Shown: positions 37,089 to 49,101, counted from the first letter of the stretch. The stretch: 64,000 nt of DNA from Ophioderma brevispina (GCA_023653785.1 JAMKCH010002916.1:62001-126000); one strand, 5' to 3'. Made by a program: numbers and translations. The notes: a model not told the origin generated them from the letters alone.

Positions 37089-37471
37089 CAGGGGCATACC
37101 CAGGCCTGGAGGACCTCGGGGTCGGCCCTTTCATGGCAAAAGGGCGTAACTCGAGTTACACCCTTTTGCCTTGAAAGGGGTCATCCTGCAAAAACAACGC
37201 ATTATGGGATACTTATTTTTAAAAAATATTGTTAGCATTATTTAGGCTCAACATTTAAAAAGAAAAATGTATCCCATAATGCATTGGTTTTGCAGGGTGG
37301 CCCTTTCAAGGCAAAAAGGTGTAACTCAAGTTACGCTCTTTTGCCATGAGAGGGCCGCAGGTGCAGTTGGGTGCAGAGGAGCTCTGATAAGTAAAAATAG
37401 GTTGATTTTATATATTTTTTGCAAACTCCGGGGTGCGCGCGCTGCCTCTGCACCCCAGCTGGGTACGCTGG
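37089..37471. mobile_element. Nested palindromic element inside an outer inverted-repeat element
   Basis: The inner palindrome 37124-37356 has arms of about 100 bases (GCATTATGGGATAC pairs with GTATCCCATAATGC at its core). Each arm contains its own shorter palindrome, GGCAAAAGGG-GTAACT-AGTTAC-CCCTTTTGCC. Outside it, GGGGCATACCCAG (from 37091) faces an inverted CCAGCGTACCCAG (around 37457-37470), suggesting an older element into which the palindrome was inserted. No coding capacity. Confidence 0.75.
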
Positions 37472-38815
37472 AGCACCAGGTAAAATAGAAAAATAGTGGC
37501 TCTCTTCAGCCGCTACTATTTTGACTACTTCTAGCAAAATCTCTGGTGGGGATGAGGCACTATGAGCTAGAGTTGTCTCAACTCCCATGGCACAGTTCAG
37601 TAACTTCCATTCATCAGTGTATTTAGAAAATACACCCCCTGGTTTTTGGGTATGATATATGATGCCCTGAGCACACAAGATTAGTTCATGTCAATGCATG
37701 TACAATACAACCCACTGAACTGTGTCCTTGGAAGATGAGCATATTGTAACTCATAGTGCTAGGGTGTTGGTGATCCATCAACCTTTAATGCTAAATTTAT
37801 AAATTTTAATATATATTTGTAGTATTTATTGATTTATTTTGGAATTGTAGTATTGCCACAAAATGCATAGCACAGCCGTTTGAAATCTTAATCAAGCAAT
37901 AGAACTGTTGGCTGGCAGTCATTGGACATTGACGCACACGTACAAATGAATATTTTAGCTGCATATGCTCAAGTAAAAATGTAACCCCTTTCTTCTAATA
38001 AAGAAAAGCTATGAAAATAAAGAACATTACACAATGGCAGGTCATTGCCTCAATCTCGGACATTTTTCAATAGGTTTTAGAAATCCACTACTACTGAAGG
38101 AACAAAATTGTGTCGAACACAAAACCAAAATTTGTTAATTTCTTTTTTGGTTTTCGACAAGTTAACTGACCACCCCGTGGGGACCATTATTCATCAAAAG
38201 AGACTCTACTGAAATCATAATAATCTAATTTGATCCCCTGAATATAAATAAAAGAAAAGAACAAACCCTTCAGAAAAAAAGAAAGAAAAGAAAGTAGTTG
38301 AGTCAAGGAAAAATAGCAAAGAGTGTGCCAGTGCACAGATTGTGAAAATATCATAAAGAGTTCGCCCATCGGCAGTGTTTGGGTTTTGAAGATTTGTCGC
38401 GGATAAGCCGGAATATTCCACAGCTCAAGTATGGCTTACTTTGGAATGAAGGCTGGGGAGCAACAAAAGAACTGGTATTATTTTGTTTATTTGTTTGATT
38501 GATATAATAATGGTGATCTTTAGAACAAAATAGAAAGGAGCTTATAAAACCTTTTGTGTACATTCAATATTTGTTTAGGTTTATAATACTTTAGTTGTAC
38601 TATTATAGTAAAATTCTTTTCAGAGAGGGTTTGCTTTAAGAAAGAGTAATTGTTTGTTCAAAGAAAATAGGTTTTGTTGTTACCAATGACCAAAAGAGGA
38701 CAATGAAATCCAGACTCAGTATTTCATCTGTTAAAAAAAAAGACCAATGTACTCAGTAGATTATTTTGGCTTTCTTGTGCCTCATTCAGCTTAGGTCTAC
38801 AAATTTATTTATTTT

Positions 38816-39215
38816 TGTAGGTAAGGCCAACAAAAATTGTTTGATTGTCCATAGACGACTTTTTAGAGTTGGGTCGGTCGGAAAAACATTTTTTTTAAAA
38901 TGTCAATAGCAAACTATATTGAAACATGTTTGTTTGTATTAATAAAGTTAATCAAACACTAAATATCAAGTTGATTCTTACTCAAAAATGCATCTTTGTA
39001 CATTATGAAACTCAACTAACATGCTAAGAAACTGTTTAAACATCTTTTTACATTTCAGAAAGTTAAAATTGAAAAAAAAAACTTCTTAGGAATTTTTCAA
39101 AATTAGGGTCAGTATTCTTTTGCACAGTTAAAGGAAAAAAAAACCTTTTTCCTGATCTCCAAAATTAGGGTCGGTCGGATGAGGACAATCAAACAATTTT
39201 TTTTTGGCCTAACAA
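38816..39215. mobile_element. MITE with about 55 bp inverted ends, 400 bp
   Basis: The left end AGGCCAACAAAAATTGTTTG faces an inverted TAGGCCAAAAAAAAATTG at the right. Both continue with ATTGTCC and then GGGTCGGTCGG. The same GGTCGGTCGG word appears inverted in 47470-47500, so that region is probably a diverged relative. Confidence 0.75.
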
Positions 39216-39249
39216 ATCTATAATACTGGTACAGTAGTAACACAGGTTA

Positions 39250-39594
39250 TGCTTGTCAGTGATTTGTTAAATAAAAAAAAAAAAAAAGATTTTGCATGTC
39301 TGTAACAAATAGTATAGGTATCCTAACATACCCACAAGTGGTAAAACCCAAAGCAACCTGATAAGGACAAAATCGGATATTTTTAGTCATTACTGTCCGT
39401 ACGGACACTTATTTCCTACACATAATTGAATGGAGATTCATTTATATCTTTGAACACTGCTGTTTCTTCCTTTTCTGTAAAATCTTAAGTTGGAAAAATA
39501 ACTTAGGACAATTCTACAGACTTATCTTTCACTTTTTATCTATTTCTGCAAACTTTCAAATATTTTGACACTTTTTGGTAGATCACTGAGTGTT
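39250..39594 (-). mobile_element. Minus copy of the 49937-50283 TTAA MITE
   Basis: Reads in reverse as the 49937-50283 element. It keeps TTTTGCATGTCTGTAAC, the palindromic core TGTCCGTACGGACA (39405-39418), TTCTTCCTTTTCTG, AGACTTATC, and a right end followed by TTAA (39595-39598). The left end retains GTCAGTGATTTG and an A run. Confidence 0.75.
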
Positions 39595-40675
39595 TTAATG
39601 CAGAGCTAACTCTTGAATAGCAAATCTGATTTTGGGTGGAAAATATTGATTGAACCAAAATGTTAATGCAAGAATAAACAAAGCAAAAAAGAAAAAAAAG
39701 CAGAACATGGACATATTTTTAGTGCTGGCATGCAGCAACTGGCACTACTTGATCTTGGTTCTCTGCTGCAGTGACATCAGCTGCCTAACTATATTACAGA
39801 AAGCAAAATGCTAAAAGGCACACACTTTTTGCCTAACTTTTCCATTCATGCCTTATGTGGAGTGGAACCTGTTTCTACCTAACTTTGCAGTATGCCTAAC
39901 TCTGCCACAGCTCCCACTTTGGCTGGTAGGATAATATTTTGCCTAACTTTACTAGTGTGTTGCAAATCAGTGAGAGGTACCCAGTTAGAACAGAATGCTG
40001 ATGGTATAAAGCAAGCCCAGAAAGTAAGGCTATCATGGTGTGATAATTATCAAAAAAATGTTATTCCCTTGATAGAGAAAAAGAATTTCAACTTAGTGAA
40101 TAAACAAATCGGTTGATTTAAACATAGATTGCAGAAACTAAGAACTGCACATGATAACAAGCAAGAAAGAACTTGAGCTTTACCATAGAAGAGTTTATTT
40201 CATCTTATCATTTATACTGGCTTTAAAATATGGGCAGTAGTTAAACTATCATCTCCTGCTAAAAAGGCATAGGAGAAATATCCCCCATCTGCATCTTGGT
40301 TTTTGCTTTTAAATGCACAGTTTTCATCTTGAAAGGATGTAAGGCTTGATTTTGATTTGAAGGTTGATGGGAGGGAGTTACCAAAGACCACTGTGGTTAA
40401 TCTTCTAAGTTTTCTCAAGGATTACCTGCTCTCTCATAAGCCATTTTCCCCTCTGGTGCTTTTTCTTTATCGTTTGTTTCCTGGTTGCATTAATGCCTGC
40501 CATAAATTATTTTCTTACCTTCTCAGATATCTTTTGCTCTCTTCCAAAATTTTTTTTATCACACCCACCTCCATACTACAGAGCATCAAAAAAAAATCAC
40601 CTTAAAATCACTCCCCCTTTCACATTTTTAATAAACTGCAAAAGATTGTTTATTAGCTTTTCAAAACAGCAAACC

Positions 40676-40821
40676 CAGGTGCGGATCTAGGGAGGGGGCG
40701 GAGGGTGCGCGCGCCTCCCGGTAATTCTGCAAAATTTTGCAAAATCAGCCCATTTTGGACAAGTTTCAGCCTTCAGCCCCCCGGTAATTTTGAAATTTTT
40801 CAAATCCTGGATCCGCCACTG
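40676..40821 (-). mobile_element. GCGGATCC-ended MITE, 146 bp
   Basis: Ends CAGGTGCGGATCTAGG and CCTGGATCCGCCACTG form a terminal inverted repeat. The interior (GGGAGG.GCGCGCGC, GGGGGCTGAAGGCTG) aligns in reverse with 56818-56974. AAACCC occurs at both outer edges. Confidence 0.8.
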
Positions 40822-40919
40822 AAACCCCATTGAATTCCAGTCCCAAATTAATGAAATTGAATAGTGAAATCTGTGTTTTTGTGTTGCCTGCCCTAAGGCA
40901 GGAGACACATAGGGATCAT

Positions 40920-40990
40920 TTTGTCCACTGTTGTTGTAGTCTGTTGTTGTAGTCTGTTGTTGATGTCTGTTGTTGTTGATGTCTGTTGTG
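40920..40990. repeat. TTG-rich minisatellite
   Basis: Repeated TGTTGTTGTAGTC and TGTTGATGTC units, about 13-15 bases each. Confidence 0.85.
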
Positions 40991-40994
40991 AAAA

Positions 40995-41225
40995 AGGGTT
41001 ATAGGTGCAACATAGGATCCCTCATTTGCTGATGAGGTCAAAGGTCGCATACCAAGGTCAAAGGTCATGTGAGGTCAAGTTGTAAAATAGGCTGAAAATG
41101 TAAAATTGACCTCATTTGAAAAGTTGAAGTTCAATTGGAACCAAACTTGAATCATGGTGCAACATGGGATCCCTCATTTGTTGATGAGGTCAAAGGTCAC
41201 ATATCAAGGTCAAAGGTCATGTTAG
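40995..41225 (+). repeat. Repeat pair carrying four AGGTCA direct repeats
   Basis: Two tandem versions of GGTGCAACATGGGATCCCTC plus a GGTCA-rich segment. AGGTCAAAGGTCA is perfect at 41055-41067, 41187-41199 and 41207-41219, and one base off at 41035-41047. Same family as 22715-22815 and 50284-50375. Confidence 0.85.
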
Positions 41226-41229
41226 GCCT

Positions 41230-41830
41230 ATCATTCACTAACAGCGATGGCAGGCGACACAAGCGGTCCGAGGACCGATGTATTTTTTACTTGTAAGATG
41301 GACAGATTTGGTTTTGCAAATATTAACTTGTGTTTTGATGTGTTATGTGAAACATTTGGTTACATTTAGAACACAAGTTCAAATAGTGAGTTTTAATATG
41401 GTTTCTTTTAAAATATTTCGCTACATGTTTTTGCGTTTTTACAATTCTTATTTCACAAAGGGAGAGAGAGAACATGTAAAATACTTCATTGAAAAATACC
41501 ACTAGTCTCGTATATCACAACATTTGACTATCGTAAAAGTATTCTAGTGTAAAGGAAGAGAGAATGCCCAGTGTTGAGATTTAGAACACCTGCTATTTTA
41601 AATACTGCCACCTAGCCTTTTGAACACATGCAATACAGTTGAACACATGTAGTAAATTGATTGTCGGGCTCATAACTGGACAAAATGCTTGAAAGGAGCA
41701 AGGAGTTAGAGAGGAAGAGCATTAGTAAGCCCTTGAATTAACTTACTGCATGTTTCAATTGAGCATAAGGCATCACCCGGTATTTATCGCTCGCTATTTT
41801 CAGAATTTTCATGGCCATATTACCGTTACA
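41230..41830. other. No gene recognised
   Basis: Short frames only (75 residues at 41278-41505). No family signal. Confidence 0.4.
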
Positions 41831-41835
41831 CAGCA

Positions 41836-42701
41836 TGTTTCTACTGAGGGTAAAAAGCAATGCTGTATTTTCGTCTGTGAGCGGTATTTTATCAGGTGAC
41901 GTCAGGATGCTTCAGGTCATGTGCAATGAATTGTGAGTTGATTGGCCTTGCATAAACAAACCAAGATGACACCAAATACAGAACGAAGAACCATCGCTGT
42001 ATAGACTTTACTTTTTCCCTTTTTCCGTCCCCCAGGTTCCATCCATTATCTTCTTTTTAAGTATTTCTTTCCACTGCCCCTGCCCGATGAGTGCCTATAT
42101 CATCCGATTGACTTCTTTAACATTAGGCCTATCAACAGCCATGGTTTAAATAGATTTCAAACTAGTTTTGATCTGGAACAAATTTTCGAGGAATCAAGGT
42201 ATTCGATTCAGAACATTTGTTACATATGAGTCTTATGTGGTTTTCTCGAAAGGTCGCCTGTAGCTATGATTACTAGCATAACCATGCTAGTTAAACTCAT
42301 ATCGAAGTTATATTCTCAACCAAAACTTTATAGAATACTTATACAAAATTAACCAAAGGCCTAAAAGCATGTGATGAATAATAAAATAATATTAAAATGC
42401 TAACTGTTGAAACATGTTGTTTATTGAGCATGCAGATAGTCATTTCACTTCTTCCGCGGGAGCAACCGTGACCCATCAGCTCTCAATTTCCGGTGTTTGC
42501 GGCAAATTCATGCATGTTTGTACTGCAGTCGTGGTCCGGAATTTTGAAACGTCATCCACCTATTTAGGTGGATGACGGTGAGCGACAAATGCGGAAGACG
42601 TTGACGAAAATTTTGTGACCCGTCATGTTTCTACTGAAGGCCGTCACCCGGCATGAGTGGTATTTTCGGTATTTACCGCAAATCACTGCTCAGTAGAAAC
42701 A
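41836..42701. mobile_element. Possible inverted-repeat DNA element, about 866 bp
   Basis: TGTTTCTACTGAG at 41836 faces CTCAGTAGAAACA at 42689-42701. A further GTTTCTACTGAAGG lies inside at about 42629. CCGTCACCCGGCATGAG near the right end resembles GGCATCACCCGGTATTT just left of the element (41769). An internal hairpin is at 42550-42577 (CGTCATCCACCT and its complement). No clear target duplication; no coding capacity. Confidence 0.5.
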
Positions 42702-43090
42702 CTCAGTTAGAAATTTGCGATTGTCTCAATCTGTAAACAGGGTAGCCATACAAGTAGGAAGAAATCTGGGGGAAACTTTGAAATTAATATACACCTGTTG
42801 GAAAGCCTCATTTATTATGACAAAACCAGAATAAAACAACAAAAAGTAGTGACGGAGACACAGTTTTGACAACTGATTTGGATTATTTATTCCATTAATT
42901 ACATCCTGTGTAAATTTTACAAAATTTCATTGTTGGCAAATATGTTTTTCTAAATCTATTTTATGCATCATTCTATGGAGAATGGGTACATAGAGGGCAC
43001 TATAATATACTTTGTAGGCCTATATGGCAAGATTCCCAAAATGGAATTTTCTGATTTTTGCAGAGATCAAGCTTTTCCCTATCTATCATG

Positions 43091-43380
43091 AGGGCACATA
43101 TGGTCCAGTGGATACAACGACCGACTCATGACCCAAAGGTCCGGGGTTCGAGTCCCGCTGAGGCCAATGTGTTGTGCACTTTGGCAAAGCACTTTACCTC
43201 GCTTGCCTCTCTCCACCCAGGTGCAAAATGGGGAGCTGTTAGGAATGTAGTCCATTGAGCACCGCGCCGCCCAAAGGTATGAGTATGCCTTGGGCATTTG
43301 TAAGGCAGCTGACGTATTTTAGTGACAGCGGAATAAATGTAAAGCCCTTTGGTACATTGTGAAAGGCGCTATATAAATGT
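43091..43380 (+). mobile_element. tRNA-headed SINE with L2/CR1-like tail
   Basis: The 5' head has an A box (TGGTCCAGTGG, 43101-43111) and a B box (GGTTCGAGTCC, 43145-43155) at tRNA-like spacing, inside a recognisable T arm. The body ends with GAAAGGCGCTATATAAATGT, a tail shared by many SINEs that use L2/CR1-type LINEs, followed by an ATTTATTTT-rich tail. Transcription would be by RNA polymerase III from the internal promoter. The minus frame with SGTRTPDLWVMSRSLYPLD is a known spurious product of such SINEs. Confidence 0.88.
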
Positions 43381-43559
43381 CGACATTTATTTTATTTTTT
43401 ATATCACTTGTCAAAACTGTGTTGCCACTAACTTAAAATTGTTCAAAAATAAAAGAGGCAATTTGGATGGGGTCACAAACAGCTGTGAATACTTGAGTCT
43501 AAAATGTCATATACACTGCAGAGGTTATCTATGAGTCTGCTAAATGCTTGTCGCACACC

Positions 43560-43700
43560 TTGATGGATTTTGATGTCACCTGGATTTTGATGCCACCTGG
43601 TCACGAGATGCTTGGTACAGGACATAAAGGGTGTTAAGGAATTGAGGTCAGGTCACCTTGGGGTCATTTCAGGTCATTGTGTAATAACAATTATAAAAAA
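43560..43700. repeat. Short duplicated TGATG-CACCTG unit and GGTCA cluster
   Basis: GGATTTTGATGTCACCTG is followed directly by GGATTTTGATGCCACCTG. Further on, GGTCA occurs at 43647, 43652, 43663 and 43672. A weak relative of the GGTCA-bearing repeats is possible. Confidence 0.5.
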
Positions 43701-43912
43701 GTTGAGCAATTCTCCAAATGTGCTCCAAATTTGCTTAGAATTAAGAGAGGTTGAAGGTCATTAGAATTGCTTAAAGTGTTGTTTCTAATATTTGGATAAT
43801 AATGGGTAAAGTAAAGTCTTCTAAAGGTTATTTGAGATAATTTTTAATCCCTGTAATGCTTTTTAATCCAAACAAAAACAAGGGTATTTACTCAAGTTAC
43901 TTATTATAGTGG

Positions 43913-44195
43913 TAGTTGTAGTAGTAAATCCAAAGTTTTAAATCCGGGTTTGTCCCCGCTAACGAGGGTGGCCGGATTCACCTCACACTCGCAGCAACCA
44001 TGTGAACCACCCTTACTCCCTCCTTCCACTTCAGTCGATTCAATGCATCCTCCATCCTCAACCCAACCCTCCTACTCTCCTCCTCCACTTGCTTCTTCCA
44101 AGTCTTCTTTGGACGTCCCCTCCTCCTCAAACCTCTACCTCGAACTCAAAAGCCCTTCTTAAAACATGCCCGTCATCCTTCCTCAGCACGTGCCC
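43913..44195 (-). pseudogene. LINE 3' end, minus strand
   Basis: Reverse of the 53505-54025 tail: on the minus strand GRPKKT (44100-44117), then EEE-rich codons, then the AACCCGGATTTAAAACTTTGG-type end and a (TAG/TAC)n tail at 43913-43930. 5'-truncated at about 44195. The two Pro/Ser-rich plus frames across it are antisense shadows. Confidence 0.8.
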
Positions 44196-44199
44196 ATTG

Positions 44200-45130
44200 T
44201 TGTAAACTAAATAAAAATTGAGAATCAGTCTTTTCCTTGTAGGATCAATTTGAGAAAACATGCTAAAACACTAAAAAAATGCATATTTACCATTTTGAAA
44301 AGAAAATGCCAAAACAGTTCAATTTTATTTGTGTGATCCCAGTTAAGGCTAATATAAAAATTAGCCAAGCTTCATTTGGAATACTAGGATATTTTTTTTC
44401 TTTTTGGTCAGGCTCCATTTTTTTTTTAACCAGGAGGAAGCACAGAGCTAATATCAAGAATCACGCATGATGTAAACCACCATGTCTCTTATAACCTCTG
44501 GACTAGAATCTTAGCGCAAATATCATCACAATTTGCCTAGTCCATCTTATCATTTTCAATCTTAGTTAATTTCCTCTCTGGGTTTCTGGCATTGAGTAAC
44601 TCCAGCTAGCTCACTCTCTCTCTCCCTTTCTCTTCTCTCTCCTCCAAGCCCCTGGGCTAATTTCAATAGATCATGTCATATTTCAATAGTCGAGAATCAA
44701 GACTATTAGATTGTAATCACTTAACTCTTAACGATGACTAAGAGCATTATTAAAATGCTGTATTTTACCGCTGTCGTCTGGTGCGAACCTCTGTTCTTTT
44801 GGAGGATTTTTAATAAAAATTCAATTTGTCGCCGTTGTTCGTGGATTTCAAAGCGCTCCATCCACTGTTCCGATCTTCTGTGTTCACCTGAATATGTTTT
44901 TGCTGGTGACTTCCGTTTTTTTTCAGTGAGGGTTAGGGAGTGGTGACTAATTTATGGGGGGGGGGAGTAAAGAAATTGCTGTTTCAAATTTTGTGATGTT
45001 TTTTCTTCAATTATTAGGTAGTGTAATTTCAAGTAGGAGTAAAGGCACGGGCTCGTCTACATTGTTATCTATTTGCCACAAATATAATAACATTCGGAAT
45101 TAAAATGATATGATATGGGTGTCAATTCCT
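44200..45130. other. No gene recognised; CT-rich run at 44610-44646
   Basis: The CTCTCTCTCTCCC stretch is a degenerate microsatellite. The 70-residue frame at 44734-44946 has no recognised domain. Confidence 0.4.
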
Positions 45131-45134
45131 CACA

Positions 45135-45225
45135 ATCACACGCACACATGCACAGCACGCACGCATGCACACACGCACACAGACAGAGTGACACACGCAC
45201 ATGCTCGCACATATACACGAGGAGT
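45135..45225. repeat. Degenerate (CA)n tract
   Basis: CACACGCACACATGCACAGCACGC and similar blocks over 90 bases. Confidence 0.88.
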
Positions 45226-45239
45226 GTACACTCCCAAAA

Positions 45240-46120
45240 AAGCTATGTTCAAGTGTGATTATAGTACTAATTTTTGCTGAATTTATTTAGTTTTATTTAG
45301 TTTATGATTTTAAAAAAATGTTTTACCATTTTTTTCTTGAAAAACTCATGTCTAAAGCAAATGCTAAAGCTGTACACAGTTTAAACATGTTAAAGATAAA
45401 TACACAAAACAGTTGATTATTAAAAAGTGTTTTCAGTTTGAAAAAATGTGGCCTTCATTTTCTTAATTGACAAAAAAAATCGTCAAAAAACAGGCTGCTT
45501 TTTGCTCGAATTTCTAGAAAAGTAATTTTTTTTCACTAACCAATTTTTCAACCCTTTTGTGTTTATTTATTTTAGTTTCATTTGCATTTAAATGTGTGCC
45601 TGCTTTGGTTACTGTGAGCGCATGCCCCAAGACTCGCTTTTCATTCAGAAATGGCTACCATATGAATAGCGTCAATGCTACACTTTGATCGATACTAATT
45701 AGGCAGGCCTCTTTGTAAACCGTGCAAATGGAAAAACAATAGTAAGGATGCAATCAGTGACTTCATAAGCCAAACTTCCAAAGGGGCAAAAAAGTCAGGC
45801 CTTCCAAGAGTTGATTGGCCCCAAGACCAAGCAAGAGTACTAGGTAACATAGTGAGAAATGGTCTTAAAATAATGTGTTTGGTTTAAAATGTGTGCATAG
45901 CACAATCAATTGTGTTCTACTAGAATATTTACCACAAGAAAGGTAATTTTAACAAAATAAAATCAAGCCCAGTCTTGCCCCACATTTGATAATTTCATTA
46001 TTGATTGTTGTTGGTTCTGCATTTCTGAACTACTCTTCTCCCCACAGTTACATATTTTGATCAAGTGTTGGGAAAAGTACAATAAAAAGTGACATTTTCA
46101 TTTTATTTACATTTCTAAGT
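45240..46120. other. No gene recognised
   Basis: AT-rich with long T and A runs. ACTTTGATCGATACTAATTAGGCAGG (around 45680-45706) resembles 12506-12531, a small dispersed similarity of unknown origin. Confidence 0.4.
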
Positions 46121-46126
46121 TATCCA

Positions 46127-46269
46127 ATATAGACTCCAAAAATTGGGAGTCTATATAACTCCATGTGGAAGACTTAAATCAGTCTTCCACTGAGAGAGAG
46201 GGGGGTGTTCATTGCCCCGCGCGGGAGCGCGGGGCTATTGATGTGGAATAACTTGACAGACATGGAGTT
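46127..46269. repeat. Multi-hairpin structured sequence
   Basis: Four inverted repeats lie within 143 bases. ATATAGACTCC pairs with its complement at 46127-46156, GTGGAAGACT pairs at 46165-46190, and a GC-only stem GCCCCGCG pairs at 46214-46235. An outer AACTCCATGT (46157-46166) pairs with ACATGGAGTT (46260-46269), enclosing the second and third. As RNA this would be a branched structure. It may be a MITE or a structured RNA; no promoter or target duplication was identified. Confidence 0.7.
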
Positions 46270-46279
46270 TTTGCTGCCT

Positions 46280-46930
46280 TGGTCATAACAACTTTTCATG
46301 AAAATTGAAAATGATGATCAGTGCTAAAATTACGTAATGGTTGTGATGAACATGGCATAAATATTAATGCAAACACAAAATAGTTTTTTTTGTAAGTAAA
46401 ATGATGATACAGTATGAGATAGATTGTATTTTCAGTGTTTTTATACAAATTTATATTGGATCTGTACAAGGTTCTATTTCCACGTGTTTGGGGTCAAATA
46501 TCAGCTAGGCCAGTTGGGCGAAGTGCCAGCAGTGCCTGGTTATATCATTGCATATTCAGAAATATTGACAATTTCTTGATAGCTGACAGCAGTTACGATG
46601 GTCGAGTGACTATTTAGGTACTACAGTAAACTTGAACAAGATATAGTGAACTTGAGTTAAGTTTACGATACCATTATTTATACCATCAGTTTTCAATAAA
46701 AGTCACATACACTTGCATTTTTTTGTTTGGAAAATGTTATTTATCTCTCAATTCTTGGCTATTTTCGGATGTTTTAAATAATTCTGTCATTGCGCGGGGC
46801 ATACATTGGTGCCCAGCACCAACATGTTTCTTGTTTCAAATGTAGTTACCCTTTGGGCTATTCCATGTGAAATCCACACTTCCCTGTAGAACTTTATTGG
46901 TCTGTTCATACCTTTGCTGCACTGTGCATT
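46280..46930. other. No gene recognised
   Basis: AT-rich. GCGCGGGGC at about 46792-46800 echoes the GC hairpin at 46214-46235. No credible frame. Confidence 0.4.
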
Positions 46931-46939
46931 ACATTGCCA

Positions 46940-47254
46940 ATCAGATTTTTGCATGTCTGTAACAAGTACGAGTACCCAAACATACCCTGCAAAAATTATA
47001 TCCAGAACAAAACCTTACTAAGCACAAAAATCCGATATGTTGTTCATACTGTCCGAACGGACCACTTACTACAACAACATAATTTTCAATGGGAAGTCAT
47101 ATCGTTGAAGACAAGACGGCCGTTTTCTTCCTTTTCTGGCAATTCTTCAGTGAAAAAAAAAAATAACTGATGAGAATAGACTTATCCTTCAATTAAAGCT
47201 ATTTCTGCAAAATTCAAATATTTTCACTCTTTCGAGTGAATTCACTGATAGTCT
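46940..47254 (-). mobile_element. Minus copy of the 49937-50283 TTAA MITE
   Basis: Reverse of the 49937-50283 element, with the core CTGTCCGAACGGAC at about 47049-47062 and the right end CACTGATAGTCT followed by TTAA (47255-47258). The left (reverse 3') end is truncated or diverged. The 78-residue plus frame is a shadow. Confidence 0.75.
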
Positions 47255-47459
47255 TTAACACGACTCCATGCAATCCAGTTGAAATAATGCGTACCTCATG
47301 TGGTATTTGTGTGTGGTAAGAGACGGCCAGATCGACAAACCGCAACCTACTACAACACAGATGCAGTGAAGAGCAACGTACCTTTTCTAAATTCAACAGG
47401 AGAAGTGGATTTAACTAGAATATCTCACCCTTTCTACCATTTAAAAATTCGGTAAGCTA

Positions 47460-47965
47460 AAAAAAGGTTGGCGTAAAACCGACCGACCCTATAAGTGTGA
47501 CAGACGCCAAATTTTTTTAATGCAAATTGCACAAAAAATAAATAAAATTATCCTTGCGACCGGACCTATTTTTCAATCAACAATTAAAAAAAAAACTTAC
47601 CAACACAAGACGTAAAAATATCAAAACAAGGACAACAAACACTACAAACAAGTCAATATAAAGTTCTTTGTTAGCCATTGACCAAAAACTTTAAATAGTA
47701 GGCATGTTGTATTCATTTTAAAGTAAAATTTCACTTTTTTTGAAGTTCATCTTAAAAAATCTGACCAAATGACCGACCCTCATATTTGTTTCTCCATTAC
47801 GGCAAACAACCATATTTTTTATGCCTCAAACTTAGTGTTTTTTCTTACAGGATTTAAAATCAAATGAAAGCAAGCCAGAAATCAGCGGTCAACAGGAATG
47901 TTCACTCATCCTACCCCAGCCCCCTTTTAAACACCGGCCGGACCCACCCTTATGGACAAATTAAA
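47460..47965. repeat. Probable diverged relative of the GGTCGGTCGG MITE
   Basis: ACCGACCGACCCT near 47483 and GACCGACCCTC near 47771 match the subterminal word of 38816-39215. The ends are too decayed to place. Confidence 0.35.
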
Positions 47966-48539
47966 TTGGTTAGAAAATTAGTTTTTAATTGAAGCTACAA
48001 CTCCTCATAGAAATCTGTCTATGCGCATCAAAAGACCCATGCTGTGTGTAATCACTCATGAGTGTTCGAGTGTATGTTGAGTGTTACGACAACGACAGAA
48101 TCGGCCAGGCGATATTGGTCCTACGATGCTATAATCCGCCCTGTGAGCGTCTTGCTCTTGTTTCCAAGGGACAGACAAAGTCTCTATGTTTATAAGATGC
48201 TAGCTTATTAATGCCTTCCTTATTTATTAATAAAAACTCTAGTCTCTTTTGAGGTTCATAATAACTGGTTTTATAACGCTAGTGTGTGGCAGATTGGGCA
48301 TATATATGACTCTCAGTCATGGTTGTTTTGTATTAAGTCAGAAGCTGTTTAAGTGTGTAATTTATTTGTATATTGTTGAGTCAACACATTTGACGTATTA
48401 TTTTTACTCCTGTTAATTAAAATCTTGCCTCAATGACTTTTTAAAAATCAAGAATAATAGTTCTCATTGCTTTTTAAGCTTTTTCAATAAACAGAGGTAG
48501 ATGATTTTTATTGCAAAATATGAATCAGTTAATGGGATG

Positions 48540-48990
48540 ATTTAATTAGAGCATCTACTCCTCCTCCTCATCTGCCGCCCGCATCTTAACTACTCAATCC
48601 ATGTTTGACCTTTGTTTTTCTGTGCAAACGCTTTTAAACCTATGTATACAAGTGACAATAACCACTTTAGACACGTGCTTGGTGCACCTATTATGCACTA
48701 ATCGACCACTCTATCATGCTCTTTGCCTCTGTTTATGGCTAATCAAGCGCTTCGTAAATCGCTCATTTGACTGCTAATCAAGTTAGATTGTCTTTTCATG
48801 TCGTGCAGGTAGGCAGTAATTGGTCCGATAGCTACCGATGTCTGATTTCATTCTTAGCACTGTTGATCGCTGCCCGTCACTTTGCCGGGGCAAATATTTA
48901 AACAACCAACTGATCGGTGAAAAATCGAACCATCTTTAATCAAAGGATACCGATTAACATAATCTTCCTGATCAACTGATTGATTTAATC
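48540..48990. promoter_or_regulatory. Possible cis-regulatory stretch
   Basis: About 450 bases free of visible repeats and rich in homeodomain-like cores: GATTTAATTAGAG, two GCTAATCAAG (48748-48757, 48774-48783), GGCAGTAATTGG. It also has a CACGTG E-box (48673-48678) and CTGTTTATGG. It lies next to the candidate minus-strand exon at 49305-49448. Inference from motif density only. Confidence 0.25.
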
Positions 48991-49101
48991 ACTGCTCAGC
49001 ATTTAAATGGTTTGAGTGCATATTTGTTCGTGAAATGATTCAAATGTTCACTAGAATATGAAATAAACGGCCCATAAAATAACGCGAACTATAAAACTTT
49101 T

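Noticed and set aside
43091..43170. Functional tRNA gene
   Set aside because: A and B boxes are present, but the acceptor stem does not pair well and the unit continues into a SINE body and tail.
43079..43297. 72-residue minus frame containing SGTRTPDLWVMSRSLYPLD
   Set aside because: Antisense translation of the SINE tRNA head; the same spurious peptide is widespread in databases.
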